From the NCBI GenBank assembly GCA_018399255.1, contig JAGYPA010000032.1, positions 1 through 38,472 on the forward strand: 38,472 nucleotides of DNA, given 5' to 3'. The first letter of the stretch is position 1. Each line of letters opens with the position of its first letter. The translations under genes were made by a program, and so were the position numbers. Shown here piece after piece: positions 16,407 to 26,727 of the stretch. The DNA is from Spirochaetales bacterium (lineage in GTDB: Bacteria > Spirochaetota > Spirochaetia > JABMQR01). A model generated the notes under the pieces. The model was not told where the DNA came from and did not search any database. It worked only from the letters and a program-made list of their open reading frames with translations.

Positions 16407-17668
16407 ATCGTATCATTACCATCCTTATCCTCATCTTCCTTTCAGCTGTATTCTCAGGTACGGAAACGGCGTTCACCTCGCTTTCGATTATTCAGGCAAA
16501 AGGACTTCATTCCGGCAAGGGAAAAACCGGACGTCTGGCAGCCAGCCTGATAAAAAAATCAGACATGCTCCTTTCCACCGTCCTCATCGGGAATAATCTG
16601 GTTAACATTGCAGCATCAGCCATAACCACAGCCTCAGTTATTCAATACTACGGAAACTATGCCGTGGGAATAGCTACCGGGATACTGACGCTCACAGTCC
16701 TGATTTTTGCCGAAATCACACCCAAACAGATTGCGATAATACATAACGAAACAATTTGCCGTATCATGGCGTACCCCATTCAGTTCCTTATCTGGATTAT
16801 ATTTCCTCTAGCTTTTCTTATAAACAGCTTCAGTTCAGTCATTACGCGGATATTTTCAGGCAAAGAAAAAACCCATATATCCCAGGAAGGAATTCTGCAC
16901 GCAGTGAATATTGCCCAGAATCAGGGTGTCGTCGAGGACTATGAAACAACGTTTGTCCAGAATGTTTTCAGATTCGATGATATTGATGTTCACGCCATCA
17001 TGACCCACCGGACTGACGTCTTCAGCTTGCAGGCTGATGAAACTGTAGCCGATGTGCTTCCGAAAGTTATTCGCAGCGGATATGCCCGTATCCCCGTGTA
17101 CGGAGAATCTCCTGAACAGATTATCGGTATTCTGCTCACCCGGGACCTCTTGAAGTACTCAATTGATCAGAACACCTCCAAGTGCATGAAGGACATTGCC
17201 AAACCGCCGGTTTTTGTTCCGGAAACCCGCAAGGCCTATGAGATGTTCGGTGCTTTCAAGGCCAACAAACTTCACATGGCGATTGTTCTCGATGAATACG
17301 GCGGTCTTTCGGGCATCGTAACCATGGAGGATGTCATAGAGGAGCTCTTTGGAGAGCTGTACGATGAGCATGAGTCAGGCCTGGAAGAACGCATCCTGGA
17401 TCTGGGAAACGGATCCTACCGGATTATGGGGGATACCCCGATCCAGCAGCTGCAGGATGTTTTTAATTTTGACATTAACCACAGCCGCCATGTCGGGACA
17501 GCAGCCGGTTATCTGATAGAGGAGCTGGGAACCATTCCCAGCCCCGGTAAAACGGTCACCACAGAGATTGGATCGTTCCTGGTCCGCTCCATGCGCGGAA
17601 ACCGTATAGATTTAGTTATTTTCACCCCGATAAAAAACCCGGATGATGACGAGATCTTTTTTGACTGA
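16400..17668 (+). CDS. CNNM/CorC-type (hemolysin-family) membrane protein with CBS domains
   Basis: 422 aa, ATG 8 bases after GGAG. The N-terminal DUF21 membrane domain covers about residues 1-180, beginning LNRIITILILIFLSAVFSGTETAF. It is followed by two CBS domains (IMTHRTDVFSL... and ...FKANKLHMAIVLDEYGGLSGIVTMEDVIEELFGE) and a C-terminal CorC/HlyC domain. Relatives transport or regulate Mg2+ and Co2+; the name hemolysin is historical. A 195-base leader precedes it and could carry regulation, but I recognise no riboswitch. Confidence 0.93.
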   Translation: MLNRIITILILIFLSAVFSGTETAFTSLSIIQAKGLHSGKGKTGRLAASLIKKSDMLLSTVLIGNNLVNIAASAITTASVIQYYGNYAVGIATGILTLTVLIFAEITPKQIAIIHNETICRIMAYPIQFLIWIIFPLAFLINSFSSVITRIFSGKEKTHISQEGILHAVNIAQNQGVVEDYETTFVQNVFRFDDIDVHAIMTHRTDVFSLQADETVADVLPKVIRSGYARIPVYGESPEQIIGILLTRDLLKYSIDQNTSKCMKDIAKPPVFVPETRKAYEMFGAFKANKLHMAIVLDEYGGLSGIVTMEDVIEELFGELYDEHESGLEERILDLGNGSYRIMGDTPIQQLQDVFNFDINHSRHVGTAAGYLIEELGTIPSPGKTVTTEIGSFLVRSMRGNRIDLVIFTPIKNPDDDEIFFD

Positions 17669-17750
17669 CAACCGTTAATTGGTGCAAGCGGAAAGATAAT
17701 TTGTCTTTCTGAATGTCTTTGGGAATCTCTTTGTGAATGTGTAAAAACCA

Positions 17751-17779
17751 TTGACCATTTTTATACCTCACCGTATTAT
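17751..17779 (+). promoter_or_regulatory. leuS promoter, predicted leaderless
   Basis: TTGACC (17751-17756), 17-base spacer, TATTAT (17774-17779), ending 6 bases before the ATG. No Shine-Dalgarno sequence is present. Confidence 0.75.
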
Positions 17780-17785
17780 GCCTTC

Positions 17786-20305
17786 ATGAGTAAATATCCT
17801 TTTAACACCATAGAACAGAAGTGGCAGAACTTCTGGGAAGAAAACAGCACATTCTCAGTTACAGAAGACCCGGCGGTACCCGAAGAAAAACGGATGTATG
17901 TCCTCGATATGTTTCCCTATCCATCAGGGGCCGGTCTCCATGTCGGACACCCTGAAGGATACACAGCTACCGATATTTATTGCCGGTATCTTCGCATGAA
18001 CGGCTATAATGTCCTTCATCCCATGGGCTTTGATTCATTCGGGCTGCCTGCCGAAAACTATGCCATTCAGACCGGTACGCATCCCCGAATAACAACAGAA
18101 AAAAATATTGAACATTTCAGAAAGCAGATAAAGAGTCTGGGCTTTTCCTATGACTGGAACCGGGAAATTTCAACCCATTCCAAGGACTACTACCATTGGA
18201 CCCAATGGATATTTCTGCAGCTTTACAAGCAGGGGCTGGCTTATGAGTCGGAAACCCCCATAAACTGGTGCCCCGACTGTAAAACCGGGCTGGCTAATGA
18301 AGAGGTCAAGGACGGCTGCTGCGATCGCTGCGGTACCCAGGTCACCAGAAAGAATATCCGGCAATGGATTCTGAAAATCACCCATTATGCTGACCGGCTG
18401 CTCGAAGACCTCGAGGATCTTGACTGGACCGAATCGATTAAGGCTCAGCAGCGAAACTGGATTGGAAGAAGCGAAGGTGCTGATGTAATCTTCCAGATAG
18501 AGGGCGGCAAGGGTGATATTGAAGTCTACACTACCCGACCCGACACCTTGTTCGGGGCAACCTATATGGTACTTTCTCCCGAGCATCCGCTGGTACCGGT
18601 TATAACCACCCCGGATCAGCAAAAGCTGGTTGATATGTACATAGAAGAAGCGGCAAAAAAATCCGACCTCGAGAGAACCGACCTGGCCAAAGAAAAAACA
18701 GGTGTTTTTTCCGGATCCTATGCGATTAATCCAGTTAACGCTAAGCTCATACCGATCTGGATCGCCGATTATGTTCTGATCTCCTACGGTTCCGGGGCCA
18801 TCATGGCTGTTCCCGCACACGACGAACGTGACTGGGATTTTGCAAAAGAGTTCAATCTGCCCATTATTCCGGTACTTGAAGGGGGTGATGTTACACAGGC
18901 AGCCTTCAGCGGCGACGGTGTGCACATCAATTCCGGATTCCTGGATGGACTGAACAAGGCTGATGCAATCAGTACCATGATCGATTGGCTTGTAAAGAAA
19001 AAACTGGGCAAAAAGGCCGTCAACTACAAACTCCGAGACTGGGTTTTCAGCCGACAGCGTTACTGGGGAGAACCGATACCGCTGGTGCATTGCGAATCCT
19101 GCGGCACCGTTCCTGTTCCGGAAGAAGACCTGCCGCTGGAGCTTCCAGAAGTTCCCGCTTATACCCCATCAGGCACCGGTGAAAGTCCGCTGGCCACCAT
19201 ACCGGATTGGGTACAAACTGTGTGCCCGGTTTGCGGAGGCAAGGCGAAACGTGAAACGAACACGATGCCTCAGTGGGCAGGTTCCTGCTGGTACTACTTG
19301 CGCTATCTGGATCCGAACAATACCGAATCTCTTGCTTCACGGGAAAAGATTTCCTACTGGATGCCGGTCGATCTCTATGTCGGCGGAGCTGAGCACGCGG
19401 TGCTCCACCTGCTCTACGCAAGATTCTGGCATAAAGTGCTCTTCGACCTCGGTCTTGTAAACACCAAGGAACCCTTTCAGCGGCTGGTGAATCAGGGCAT
19501 GATTACCTCCTTTGCCTATCAGCGAAAGGATAAGTTTCTGGTTGCGGCAGATATGGTGGAAGAGATCGAGCCCGAAGTATTTATCGAAAAGGCAACAGGA
19601 GCCAGGCTTGAGCGGGTAATAGCAAAAATGTCAAAAAGCCTGAAAAATGTTATCAATCCTGATGATATTATTCATGATTACGGTGCCGATTCCATGCGTA
19701 TGTACGAAATGTTCATGGGTCCGCTGCAGGTATCAAAACCCTGGTCAACAAGCGGTCTCTCGGGTGTCCACCGGTTCCTGGAACGGATATGGCGTCTGGC
19801 TTCGGAACGTGAACTGGCTGCTGAACGCGGTCTGGCTCCCGAAGAACTGGTTAAGGTCCTGCATAAAACATTGAAAAAAGTGTCGCATGATACTGCAGCA
19901 CTGGAATTTAATACCGCCATTGCGCAGATGATGATCTTTATAAACGAGCTCTACAAGGCTGATCGCCTGTACCTTGAAGTCTGGGAACCCTTTATCCTCA
20001 TTCTCGCACCGTATGCCCCTCATATGGCAGAAGAACTCTGGGAGATGCTGGGACATAAAAATTCTATCGCATTTGAAGCCTGGCCCCAATGGGATGAAGA
20101 TCTGACGAAAGAGCAGGTTTCCCAGATTGTCCTGCAGGTTAACGGCAAAGTCAGGGCTAAATTTGACCAGCCGGTCGGTCTCGATCAGGATTCCCTCCGG
20201 GAAAAAGCACTTGCCCATGAACGGATTCAGGAGTGGATCAAGGACAAAACTATAATTAAAATAATTGTGGTGCCGGACAGACTTGTAAACATTGTAGTCC
20301 GCTGA
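17786..20305 (+). CDS. leuS: Leucyl-tRNA synthetase
   Basis: 839 aa, full length for a bacterial LeuRS. It charges tRNA-Leu with leucine in the cytoplasm. The class I signatures are HVGH in [16 protein letters not shown] (residues 52-55) and KMSKS at 614-618 ([16 protein letters not shown]). A zinc-like cysteine set occurs in [16 protein letters not shown] and CCDRCG, and the CP1 editing domain contains [14 protein letters not shown] and [13 protein letters not shown]. The start is firmly fixed by the promoter immediately upstream and the absence of any in-frame extension with a ribosome site. No T-box or leader peptide is possible, because no leader is predicted. Confidence 0.98.
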   Translation: MSKYPFNTIEQKWQNFWEENSTFSVTEDPAVPEEKRMYVLDMFPYPSGAGLHVGHPEGYTATDIYCRYLRMNGYNVLHPMGFDSFGLPAENYAIQTGTHPRITTEKNIEHFRKQIKSLGFSYDWNREISTHSKDYYHWTQWIFLQLYKQGLAYESETPINWCPDCKTGLANEEVKDGCCDRCGTQVTRKNIRQWILKITHYADRLLEDLEDLDWTESIKAQQRNWIGRSEGADVIFQIEGGKGDIEVYTTRPDTLFGATYMVLSPEHPLVPVITTPDQQKLVDMYIEEAAKKSDLERTDLAKEKTGVFSGSYAINPVNAKLIPIWIADYVLISYGSGAIMAVPAHDERDWDFAKEFNLPIIPVLEGGDVTQAAFSGDGVHINSGFLDGLNKADAISTMIDWLVKKKLGKKAVNYKLRDWVFSRQRYWGEPIPLVHCESCGTVPVPEEDLPLELPEVPAYTPSGTGESPLATIPDWVQTVCPVCGGKAKRETNTMPQWAGSCWYYLRYLDPNNTESLASREKISYWMPVDLYVGGAEHAVLHLLYARFWHKVLFDLGLVNTKEPFQRLVNQGMITSFAYQRKDKFLVAADMVEEIEPEVFIEKATGARLERVIAKMSKSLKNVINPDDIIHDYGADSMRMYEMFMGPLQVSKPWSTSGLSGVHRFLERIWRLASERELAAERGLAPEELVKVLHKTLKKVSHDTAALEFNTAIAQMMIFINELYKADRLYLEVWEPFILILAPYAPHMAEELWEMLGHKNSIAFEAWPQWDEDLTKEQVSQIVLQVNGKVRAKFDQPVGLDQDSLREKALAHERIQEWIKDKTIIKIIVVPDRLVNIVVR

Positions 20306-20325
20306 GTCAGGGCAGTTACTGTCGG

Positions 20326-21285
20326 TTACTGTTTCAGTCTGCGAAAAAGCTCCTCTTTTTCAGCAGGCTCCCTTCTGGGGAGTAAAAAAAGAGGAGAAAC
20401 GGTTTCCTGAATTATCCGGTAGTCGGGACGATTCCTCAGAATTTTTTTCTCTATTGCCGGGATCGAGTAGAAAAGAAATAATCCCAGCATCACGGCAGGA
20501 AAGAACAGGAAGACGAGTCGCCCCGGACCTGAAGCAAGAGAAAAAACGGTCACGCCAAACCAGAAAAGCACCTCTCCAAGATAGTTCGGGTGGCGCGAGT
20601 ATTTCCAGAGGCCTGTGGTAATTACCCCTGGAATATGATTCTGATCTTTGCGGAAGCGGTGGAGCTGCGCATCAGCAGCTGACTCAAGCACACTGCCGAG
20701 CAGCATTATCAGAAGACCGGTAAGGGTATAGAGCATAGCTGCTGCTCCGCTCTGCAGACCGTCAATAATTACGGCATAAGCAGGAATGCACACCATGAAG
20801 ACCATCCCGGTCGGAAAAAGATGAATTGCAGCAAAGCTTACCAGCCAATAGGATCGGGGAAATCTCCTGCGAAATCCCACATAGCGCCAATCTTCATCCT
20901 GCAAACCCTTCCAATTCAAAGCCCAGTTAATAGTAAGGCGTCCTGACCAAAAGAGCATCGCTGCAAAAAAAACTGAAAAATATCCGTTTTCCAGCACCTT
21001 CAGACCAGACCCCATTATCCAATAGGTAATGAGAATCGGTGGAGCAACGCTCCAATAGGCATCGTAAACACTGGAATTACCAGATCTGATACTGAATAGA
21101 TAGATGACAACTGTTGCCGAAATATCAGCGGCCAAACCTCTGGCCAGCAGGCTCCATGACTCCGGGGATGCTTCAATCACTGCTCGGGCCGCAAAAAAGG
21201 CCGCTGCATAGGCTGCTGCAATGTAGATAAAAGATGATGTTTTTGATTTTCCAAGAAGCATTATTTCCGACCGCCAATTATGCAT
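20326..21285 (-). CDS. DUF1295/steroid-reductase-like membrane protein
   Basis: 319 aa with several membrane segments. The C-terminal signature LWKYSRHPNYLGEVLFWFGVTVFSL is that of the DUF1295/isoprenylcysteine methyltransferase-like group. The preceding RKDQNHIPGVITTG and WALNWKGLQDEDWRYVGFR are also characteristic of DUF1295. Members are thought to modify lipids or isoprenoids, but the bacterial function is unproven. The ATG follows AGGAT. It converges on leuS with a 20-bp gap. Confidence 0.82.
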   Translation of the reverse strand: MHNWRSEIMLLGKSKTSSFIYIAAAYAAAFFAARAVIEASPESWSLLARGLAADISATVVIYLFSIRSGNSSVYDAYWSVAPPILITYWIMGSGLKVLENGYFSVFFAAMLFWSGRLTINWALNWKGLQDEDWRYVGFRRRFPRSYWLVSFAAIHLFPTGMVFMVCIPAYAVIIDGLQSGAAAMLYTLTGLLIMLLGSVLESAADAQLHRFRKDQNHIPGVITTGLWKYSRHPNYLGEVLFWFGVTVFSLASGPGRLVFLFFPAVMLGLFLFYSIPAIEKKILRNRPDYRIIQETVSPLFLLPRREPAEKEELFRRLKQ

Positions 21286-21305
21286 TTTGATCCTGAATTT
21301 TTCTC

Positions 21306-21334
21306 ATTGTAAAATAACTGCCAATAAGGGACAA
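21306..21334 (-). promoter_or_regulatory. Promoter of the DUF1295-like gene
   Basis: On the minus strand TTGTCC (21329-21334), 17-base spacer, TACAAT (21306-21311). This promoter leaves a short leader containing the AGGAT site, unlike the leaderless promoters in the window. Confidence 0.55.
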
Positions 21335-21377
21335 TATCTTCTGCAGGTTTTTCCCATTTTTTGCAGCCCGGCTTTGT

Positions 21378-22151
21378 TTACGGCGGAAGCTGTTCAAGAT
21401 ACCAGAACGCCTCACTCTCACCCCCGATTATCAGTAAACAGAGATTTTCTATAGGAAGCAGGTACCTGAATGTTCCTTTAAAAAAACCGGATATAGTTAT
21501 GCTGCTCCCCGTATGAACGCTTATACCGCTCCGCTCCGGGGTATCTGGAATCCAATAACCCTGCGGTATGCCGAACATTTCCAGCTTATACTCCGGGAGC
21601 TGCTCAAACGTGGCTGCATCAAGTTGACCAAGAAGAATGTCACGATAGATACTCTCACGGCGAACCCGCCAGCCATTTCCCGAACCAGCTTCGTTGAGCA
21701 AGCTTGTAAAAACCCTTCCCTCAATATTTGCGGTCAATCCTGGTGCATACTCTTCCAGGGTCAGCATAATATCGGCGGCGGCCCCCCCTGCATAGGTCAG
21801 GTGAGCTTCAGGCTTTGAAATACCGCCTTCAGAACTATCCGGTGTAAGCAGGGCTCCTATCGGTGTGCCAGTTCCATAGGGATACGCTGCAAATACCAGT
21901 AAACCGCCTTTAGCCGCCTCAATGACAACCTTGTTTATTCCGGCGGTAATGTGCTGCTCCATTATCCCTGCCTGGGGATCTATCCAGCGCAGCAGATACC
22001 AGACTTCTTTTCCAGAGACCAGCTCCCAGGGTGATTCTTCCGAGAGGTAGACACTGATCTGCCGTTCTCCGCTGACCAGCGAGCATGAGAGCGACAGCAG
22101 AATGAGTAAACCTGCGGCTAGAGATTTCAGTAAGTTATTTTTGTTTTTCAT
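21378..22151 (-). CDS. Predicted lipoprotein of unknown function
   Basis: 257 aa. A lipoprotein signal peptide ends in LLILLSLSCSLVSG with the lipidated cysteine at residue 23, so the protein should be membrane-anchored outside the cytoplasm. The mature part is beta-rich and has no motif I recognise; phrases such as ESPWELVSGKEVWYLLRWIDPQAG and VVIEAAKGGLLVFAAYPYG look lineage-specific. It lies 106 bases after the DUF4416 gene on the same strand. A TATACT lies 4 bases before the ATG, but the usual spacing and -35 are missing, so its promoter is unclear. Confidence 0.75.
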   Translation of the reverse strand: MKNKNNLLKSLAAGLLILLSLSCSLVSGERQISVYLSEESPWELVSGKEVWYLLRWIDPQAGIMEQHITAGINKVVIEAAKGGLLVFAAYPYGTGTPIGALLTPDSSEGGISKPEAHLTYAGGAAADIMLTLEEYAPGLTANIEGRVFTSLLNEAGSGNGWRVRRESIYRDILLGQLDAATFEQLPEYKLEMFGIPQGYWIPDTPERSGISVHTGSSITISGFFKGTFRYLLPIENLCLLIIGGESEAFWYLEQLPP

Positions 22152-22257
22152 ATATAGTATAAACTCAAAAAAAACCCGAGATTATTCAATGTGGCTGAAA
22201 ATTTTTCAATTTTTTTTTGGTTTGACCTGAAAAAAGTAAACATCCGGGATTGTCAGC

Positions 22258-22791
22258 TCAAGATGCTTCATTCCGCAATTGACTCAGGTAGGCTCTGCGG
22301 ATATCTTTCAGAAGCGTGCGATACTCCAGGGTTGAAAAATCTGCATACGTCCAGGGCAGCGGCTGGAATTCTCCCCTCATGAAAATCAGGGTTACTTCAC
22401 CGTACAACCCTTTTCCAATGGGAATTCGATGACCCCGATCTTTCGTCGTTGCAAGCACCAGTCTAGTCGAAGAGAGCAGGCCGGGATCAAGATTTACCGT
22501 CCGGCTGCCGTCGATTGTCAACTCGCTTTCTATACGGTTCGACACGTCCTTAATTCCAGCGAGTTCGTCGGGCTGAACAAGTTTTTTTATTGTTGCAAAA
22601 TGTTTCTGCAGATCTGATCCCATCTCTTCCTTATAATAGTCGGTATAGGTAAAGGGAAAGGGTCCATCTATACGTTCAATTCCCCCATAGCTCTCAGTAA
22701 GCCTCTCAAGCAGCGTCGGGGAAGGACTGGTATTTGACGAAAGAATCCCGATTATCAGTTTTTCCGGAATATAATCTGCTGCAGATCCCAT
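22258..22791 (-). CDS. DUF4416-family protein
   Basis: About 177 aa from the ATG at 22791, which follows AGGTG; a GTG two codons upstream is an alternative start. It matches DUF4416 in phrases such as LIIGILSSNTSPSPTLLERL, PFPFTYTDYYKEEMG, VNLDPGLLSSTRLVLATTKD and EFQPLPWTYADF. No biochemical function is known to me. It starts 11 bases after the DAHP synthase fusion and is almost certainly cotranscribed with it. Confidence 0.8.
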   Translation of the reverse strand: MGSAADYIPEKLIIGILSSNTSPSPTLLERLTESYGGIERIDGPFPFTYTDYYKEEMGSDLQKHFATIKKLVQPDELAGIKDVSNRIESELTIDGSRTVNLDPGLLSSTRLVLATTKDRGHRIPIGKGLYGEVTLIFMRGEFQPLPWTYADFSTLEYRTLLKDIRRAYLSQLRNEAS

Positions 22792-22802
22792 AGGCACACC
22801 TG

Positions 22803-24710
22803 CTATCGGTCAGAATAGAAAGTACCGAGATTTCGGAAAGTCTCACTGCTTTCCTGCAGTCTGGCACAGGCGGCTAGATAGGTCGGCAAATCCGGTATCT
22901 CAGTTTCCACGAAAAACATATATTCCCAGGGGCGTCCGTGAATCGGCCGCGATTCGAGTTTTTTCATATTAAGCCCGAAACCCGCCATGGTTTTAAGACT
23001 CGTAAAGAGGGCTCCCGGTTTGTCAGGGGTAGAAAAGACCATGACCCCGCGATTGTGCCGGCTGCCGCCCGAAACAGTTTCAGCATTTTCTTCTCGAGCT
23101 ATTATATAAAACCTGGTATAGTTTCGCGGATTCGTCTCAATGCCTTCCTTAAGGATCGCCATTTCGTAATAGTCAGCTGTTTTCTTACCGGCAATTGCTG
23201 CATATTCCGGATTTTTCTGTTCAGCTATATAAGCAACAGCACCTGCGGTATCAAAAAAAGGCACCCGCTCAATATCAGGATACATATCGAGGAAATCAGA
23301 GCACTGGGCGAGCCCCTGAGGGTGGGAAAATACTTTTTTTACCACTTCAGGATCTGTCCCCGGCATACCAATAAAATTATGGGTAATCCGAATCTGCTGT
23401 TCTCCAACCACCGCAATATCAGGATGGCGGAGGAGCAAATCGAAATTATCATTTATGGTACCGGCAAGTGAGTTTTCAACCGGAATTATGCCGCATGCGG
23501 TTGCTCCTGTCATAACAGCAGTAAAGACATCCTCAAATTTCCGGCAGGGCCTGGCCTTAAGCCGCCCCCCAAAGTATTGATCAAGTGCAATCTCACTGTA
23601 AGCCCCGTGAACACCCTGAAAGGCGACATATTCCTCATCACCTGCCAGATTTTGATTTTCTGCAGTACTGATTATAACAGGCCGCTTCTTTGGTGCCAGC
23701 TCAACCGATTTTCCAATAACCGGAACCAGGGCCTGTATATCACGCATAAGCTGCTCAAACTGCTCCGGGAAAAGCGACTGGGGACCATCTGACAAAGCTT
23801 TTTCTGGATGGTTATGCACTTCAATCATAAGCCCGTCCGCCCCTGCCGCCACAGCGGCAAGACTCATAGGCAGGACTTTTTCGCGCAGACCGGTCGCATG
23901 GCTCGGGTCGACAATAACAGGCAGATGACTGAGTTTATGAACGACAGGTATCGCACTGATGTCCAGGGTGTTCCGGGTGTACGGTTCAAAGGTTCTAATA
24001 CCCCGTTCACACAGAATGACATCATATGTTCCATGCGCCATAAGATATTCCGCAGCCATAAGCCATTCTTCAATAGTGGCCGCCAGCCCCCTTTTCAGAA
24101 CAACCGGTTTTCCAGCGCTGCCGACTTCCTTCAGCAGTTCAAAGTTCTGCATATTTCTGGCACCGATCTGGAACATATCAATATACTTTGCCATCATTTC
24201 CACATGGGCTGGATTAACAATCTCACTGGTTATCGGCAGGTCATAAGTATCCCCCGCCTCACGCATCATTCTCAGGCCCTCTTCACCAAGCCCCTGAAAG
24301 GAATAGGGAGATGTTCTCGGCTTGAAGGCTCCGCCGCGAAGCACCACTGCTCCGGATTTGCTGACTTCTTTTGCTATGGCAAAAATCTGCTCACGGTTTT
24401 CAACGGCACATGGACCGGCAATAACCGCAACTCGATTGCCGCCGAATTTTATTTTGCCCACCTTTACGATGGTATCTTCTTTTTTAAGCTCTCTGGAAGC
24501 AAGTTTATAGGGACGGGATATCGGGATAACCTTCGCAACCCCGCTGAATAATTCAACCTCTCGCAGATCTACCCGGGCTATCCCTACTGCACCAAGAATA
24601 GTTTCTTCATCCCCGGTAATTTCTCGCACCTTGAAATTATTCTTTTCAAGATAGTCGTAAATATCTCTCTTCTGAGGCTCTGTAATGTCCTTTTTCAATA
24701 CTATAATCAT
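22803..24710 (-). CDS. Fused DAHP synthase and prephenate dehydratase with ACT domain
   Basis: 635 aa. Residues about 1-70 are the small N-terminal domain of type I-beta DAHP synthases. The synthase core follows to about 345, with [45 protein letters not shown] and [10 protein letters not shown]. From about 365 to 545 is prephenate dehydratase: [33 protein letters not shown] and the catalytic NYTRFYII. The last 80 residues are an ACT domain with [10 protein letters not shown], the usual phenylalanine-binding motif. The protein thus joins the first step of the shikimate route to a late step of phenylalanine synthesis, without a chorismate mutase domain. Phenylalanine binding could in principle inhibit both halves. 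The frame is continuous with no sign of an assembly artefact. Confidence 0.94.
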   Translation of the reverse strand: MIIVLKKDITEPQKRDIYDYLEKNNFKVREITGDEETILGAVGIARVDLREVELFSGVAKVIPISRPYKLASRELKKEDTIVKVGKIKFGGNRVAVIAGPCAVENREQIFAIAKEVSKSGAVVLRGGAFKPRTSPYSFQGLGEEGLRMMREAGDTYDLPITSEIVNPAHVEMMAKYIDMFQIGARNMQNFELLKEVGSAGKPVVLKRGLAATIEEWLMAAEYLMAHGTYDVILCERGIRTFEPYTRNTLDISAIPVVHKLSHLPVIVDPSHATGLREKVLPMSLAAVAAGADGLMIEVHNHPEKALSDGPQSLFPEQFEQLMRDIQALVPVIGKSVELAPKKRPVIISTAENQNLAGDEEYVAFQGVHGAYSEIALDQYFGGRLKARPCRKFEDVFTAVMTGATACGIIPVENSLAGTINDNFDLLLRHPDIAVVGEQQIRITHNFIGMPGTDPEVVKKVFSHPQGLAQCSDFLDMYPDIERVPFFDTAGAVAYIAEQKNPEYAAIAGKKTADYYEMAILKEGIETNPRNYTRFYIIAREENAETVSGGSRHNRGVMVFSTPDKPGALFTSLKTMAGFGLNMKKLESRPIHGRPWEYMFFVETEIPDLPTYLAACARLQESSETFRNLGTFYSDR

Positions 24711-24716
24711 AGCACT

Positions 24717-24745
24717 AACCTAGTGAGATCGGGTACTCATGTCAA
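24717..24745 (-). promoter_or_regulatory. Promoter of the DAHP synthase fusion, predicted leaderless
   Basis: On the minus strand a perfect TTGACA (24740-24745), 17-base spacer, TAGGTT (24717-24722), ending 6 bases before the ATG at 24710. The AGG in the -10 box could only act as a weak ribosome site if transcription began further upstream. Confidence 0.7.
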
Positions 24746-24848
24746 GATAACGGGCTGGACTAAAAACAAGTTTAGCCGCTGGAAATGAATTGTTTTTATG
24801 ATATACTGCCGCCGCAGGAAAATTCTTTCAGGAGAATAGTAAAAAACT

Positions 24849-25523
24849 ATGCAGGATATTGCCCCGGAATACTGGGATTCTGTTTTTTCTTTGTTTACTC
24901 TGGCTTTGAAAGAACGCGGAGCAGCTTTGCCCTCTGTTTCCGAAATTGCTTCCGGCTCAAGAAACTCCCCTTATCGGGTTCTCATATCTACTGTAATATC
25001 GCTGCGTACAAAGGATGCTGTGACACTTTCCGCTTCAAATCGTCTTTTTGCCAAGGCAGACACCCCTGAGCAGATGATCAAGCTCAGCCAGGAAGCCATT
25101 GAGCAATTAATCTTCCCTGCAGGATTCTACCGGAACAAAGCTAAAAGCATAATCGCTATCTCGAAAATCCTTATAGATACCTATAACGGACAGGTTCCCC
25201 CGGACCGTGAAAAGCTGCTTTCTCTTCCCGGGGTAGGGGTTAAAACAGCAAATCTGACCTTGAATCTGGGCTTCAATATCAATGCCATCTGCGTCGATAC
25301 TCACGTCCATCGAATTGCGAACCGCTGCGGATGGATAACAACCAAAAATCCTGACGCTTCTGAAAAAGCACTGGAACTTATTATGCCTGAAAAATATTGG
25401 ATTCCGCTTAACGAGCTGCTTGTCACCTATGGCCAGCTGATATGTACCCCGCTATCTCCCCGTTGTTCTGAATGTCCGATTACGACAACTTGCCTGAAGC
25501 GGGGTGTTGCAAAGACTCGTTAG
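24849..25523 (+). CDS. nth: Endonuclease III
   Basis: 224 aa base-excision-repair glycosylase/AP lyase for oxidised pyrimidines. The helix-hairpin-helix LPGVGVKTANL contains the catalytic lysine, and VDTHVHRI contains the catalytic aspartate. The C-terminal CX6CX2CX5C set (CTPLSPRCSECPITTTC) binds a 4Fe-4S cluster. The length is close to E. coli Nth. The first motif reads STVISLRTKDAVT rather than the enterobacterial SAQ form. AGGAG lies 14 bases before the ATG, further than usual. A TATACT at 24802-24807 gives a leader of about 35 bases. Confidence 0.95.
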   Translation: MQDIAPEYWDSVFSLFTLALKERGAALPSVSEIASGSRNSPYRVLISTVISLRTKDAVTLSASNRLFAKADTPEQMIKLSQEAIEQLIFPAGFYRNKAKSIIAISKILIDTYNGQVPPDREKLLSLPGVGVKTANLTLNLGFNINAICVDTHVHRIANRCGWITTKNPDASEKALELIMPEKYWIPLNELLVTYGQLICTPLSPRCSECPITTTCLKRGVAKTR

Positions 25524-25550
25524 TTTTTTCCTTTTATCCTTCTGCTCTTA

Positions 25551-25579
25551 TTGATTTTACACTTAACATATGTTAGCAT
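25551..25579 (+). promoter_or_regulatory. Promoter of the radical-SAM gene, predicted leaderless
   Basis: TTGATT (25551-25556), 17-base spacer, TAGCAT (25574-25579), ending 6 bases before the ATG at 25586. There is no ribosome site. Confidence 0.6.
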
Positions 25580-25585
25580 TTGACC

Positions 25586-26707
25586 ATGGAATTAGTCGAG
25601 AAGCTTGATTTGCTTTCGCAGGATGCCCAATATGATTTAGCTTGCGCATGCGGAACAAAAAACAGTTCTGATCATCGCAAAAGGGGCGGGGACGGCAATT
25701 GGCTTTACCCGGTTACAGTACCCGGAGGCGGGACTGGCATTATGCTTAAGACTCTGATTACTAACGCCTGTACAAGTGACTGCCGCTACTGCCCCCTTCG
25801 GCTTACCGGTCAGAGCCGCAGAATAAGCATATCCCCTGATGAACTGGCCGCATTTTTTATTCAGATTTGCCGCAAAAAAAACCTTATAGGTATTTTCATA
25901 AGCTCAGGAATCCTTGACACACCGGACCGCTCCATGCAGCTTCTTACCGATACTGCCGCTATTTTACGGTATAAGTATCACTATCGGGGATATATTCATA
26001 TAAAGATAATACCCGGATCTTCTCCGGAAGCTGTTTCCAGAGCTGTATCTCTCGCGTCAGCAGTATCACTGAACATTGAGACTCCGGGAGAAACCTATTT
26101 CAAGCCGTTGTCAAATACTAAAAAATATCTGACTGATATAATTGAACCCCTCAAGCTTATCAGTTCCCTCACAGCGAAGGGCTCACGTTACAGCAAGGTA
26201 TCATCAACAACCCAGTTTATTGTAGGAGCTTCAGATGAACCTGACAGTGCCATTCTGAACTATATGTGGGGATTATACGACCGGCTTCATTTCAGCCGTA
26301 TTTATTTTTCCGCTTATCAGAAAGGCCTGGGAAGCCCTGAGATACCAGGCGAACGAAAACCCGACATACCTTCCGAGGATCTCTACCTCCGTGAGCATCG
26401 TTTATATCAAAGTGATTTTCTTATGCGCTCCTATGGTTTCAGACTTGATGATTTTTGCTGCCTGCCTGACGGAAGCCTGGACCTTTCCCGTGATCCCAAA
26501 CAGGTCTGGGCGGACAAGAATCCGGATTTTTTTCCAGTTTCCCTGAAAAAAGCTTCTAAAGAGGAGCTGCTGCGGGTTCCCGGCTTAGGTCCGGTTCTGG
26601 TTAAAAGAATTCTGGATTATCGGCGCCAAACGCCAATCAGTACGTTGGACTCAATCCGTATGCCAAATCATTTAATGAAGAAAGCTTCCCACTATATTTC
26701 TCTGTAA
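25586..26707 (+). CDS. Radical-SAM protein with helix-hairpin-helix, putative DNA modification/repair type
   Basis: About 373 aa. The radical-SAM motif is CTSDCRYC (about residues 67-74) after LKTLITNA. N-terminal MELVEKLDLLSQDAQYDLAC resembles the start of the family described as putative DNA modification/repair radical-SAM proteins. The C-terminus has a helix-hairpin-helix, LLRVPGLGPVLVKRILDYRR, which suggests DNA contact. I choose the ATG at 25586; a TTG two codons upstream extends the frame without benefit. It follows nth by 62 bases and precedes a DUF523 gene by 20. The reaction is unknown; spore photoproduct lyase is less likely, since its typical conserved pattern is missing. Confidence 0.75.
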   Translation: MELVEKLDLLSQDAQYDLACACGTKNSSDHRKRGGDGNWLYPVTVPGGGTGIMLKTLITNACTSDCRYCPLRLTGQSRRISISPDELAAFFIQICRKKNLIGIFISSGILDTPDRSMQLLTDTAAILRYKYHYRGYIHIKIIPGSSPEAVSRAVSLASAVSLNIETPGETYFKPLSNTKKYLTDIIEPLKLISSLTAKGSRYSKVSSTTQFIVGASDEPDSAILNYMWGLYDRLHFSRIYFSAYQKGLGSPEIPGERKPDIPSEDLYLREHRLYQSDFLMRSYGFRLDDFCCLPDGSLDLSRDPKQVWADKNPDFFPVSLKKASKEELLRVPGLGPVLVKRILDYRRQTPISTLDSIRMPNHLMKKASHYISL

Positions 26708-26727
26708 GTTTCTTCTATGATGGAACT

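Noticed and set aside
17691..17709. GAAAGA/TCTTTC stem after the CNNM/CorC-type gene
   Set aside because: Six AT-rich pairs without a T-run; not a credible terminator.
22154..22162. TATACT 4 bases before the lipoprotein ATG
   Set aside because: Spacing would put the transcript start inside the gene and no -35 fits.
26716..26721. TATGAT 6 bases before the DUF523 ATG, looking like another leaderless promoter
   Set aside because: No acceptable -35 at 16-18 bases, and the gene follows the radical-SAM gene by only 20 bases, so cotranscription is simpler.
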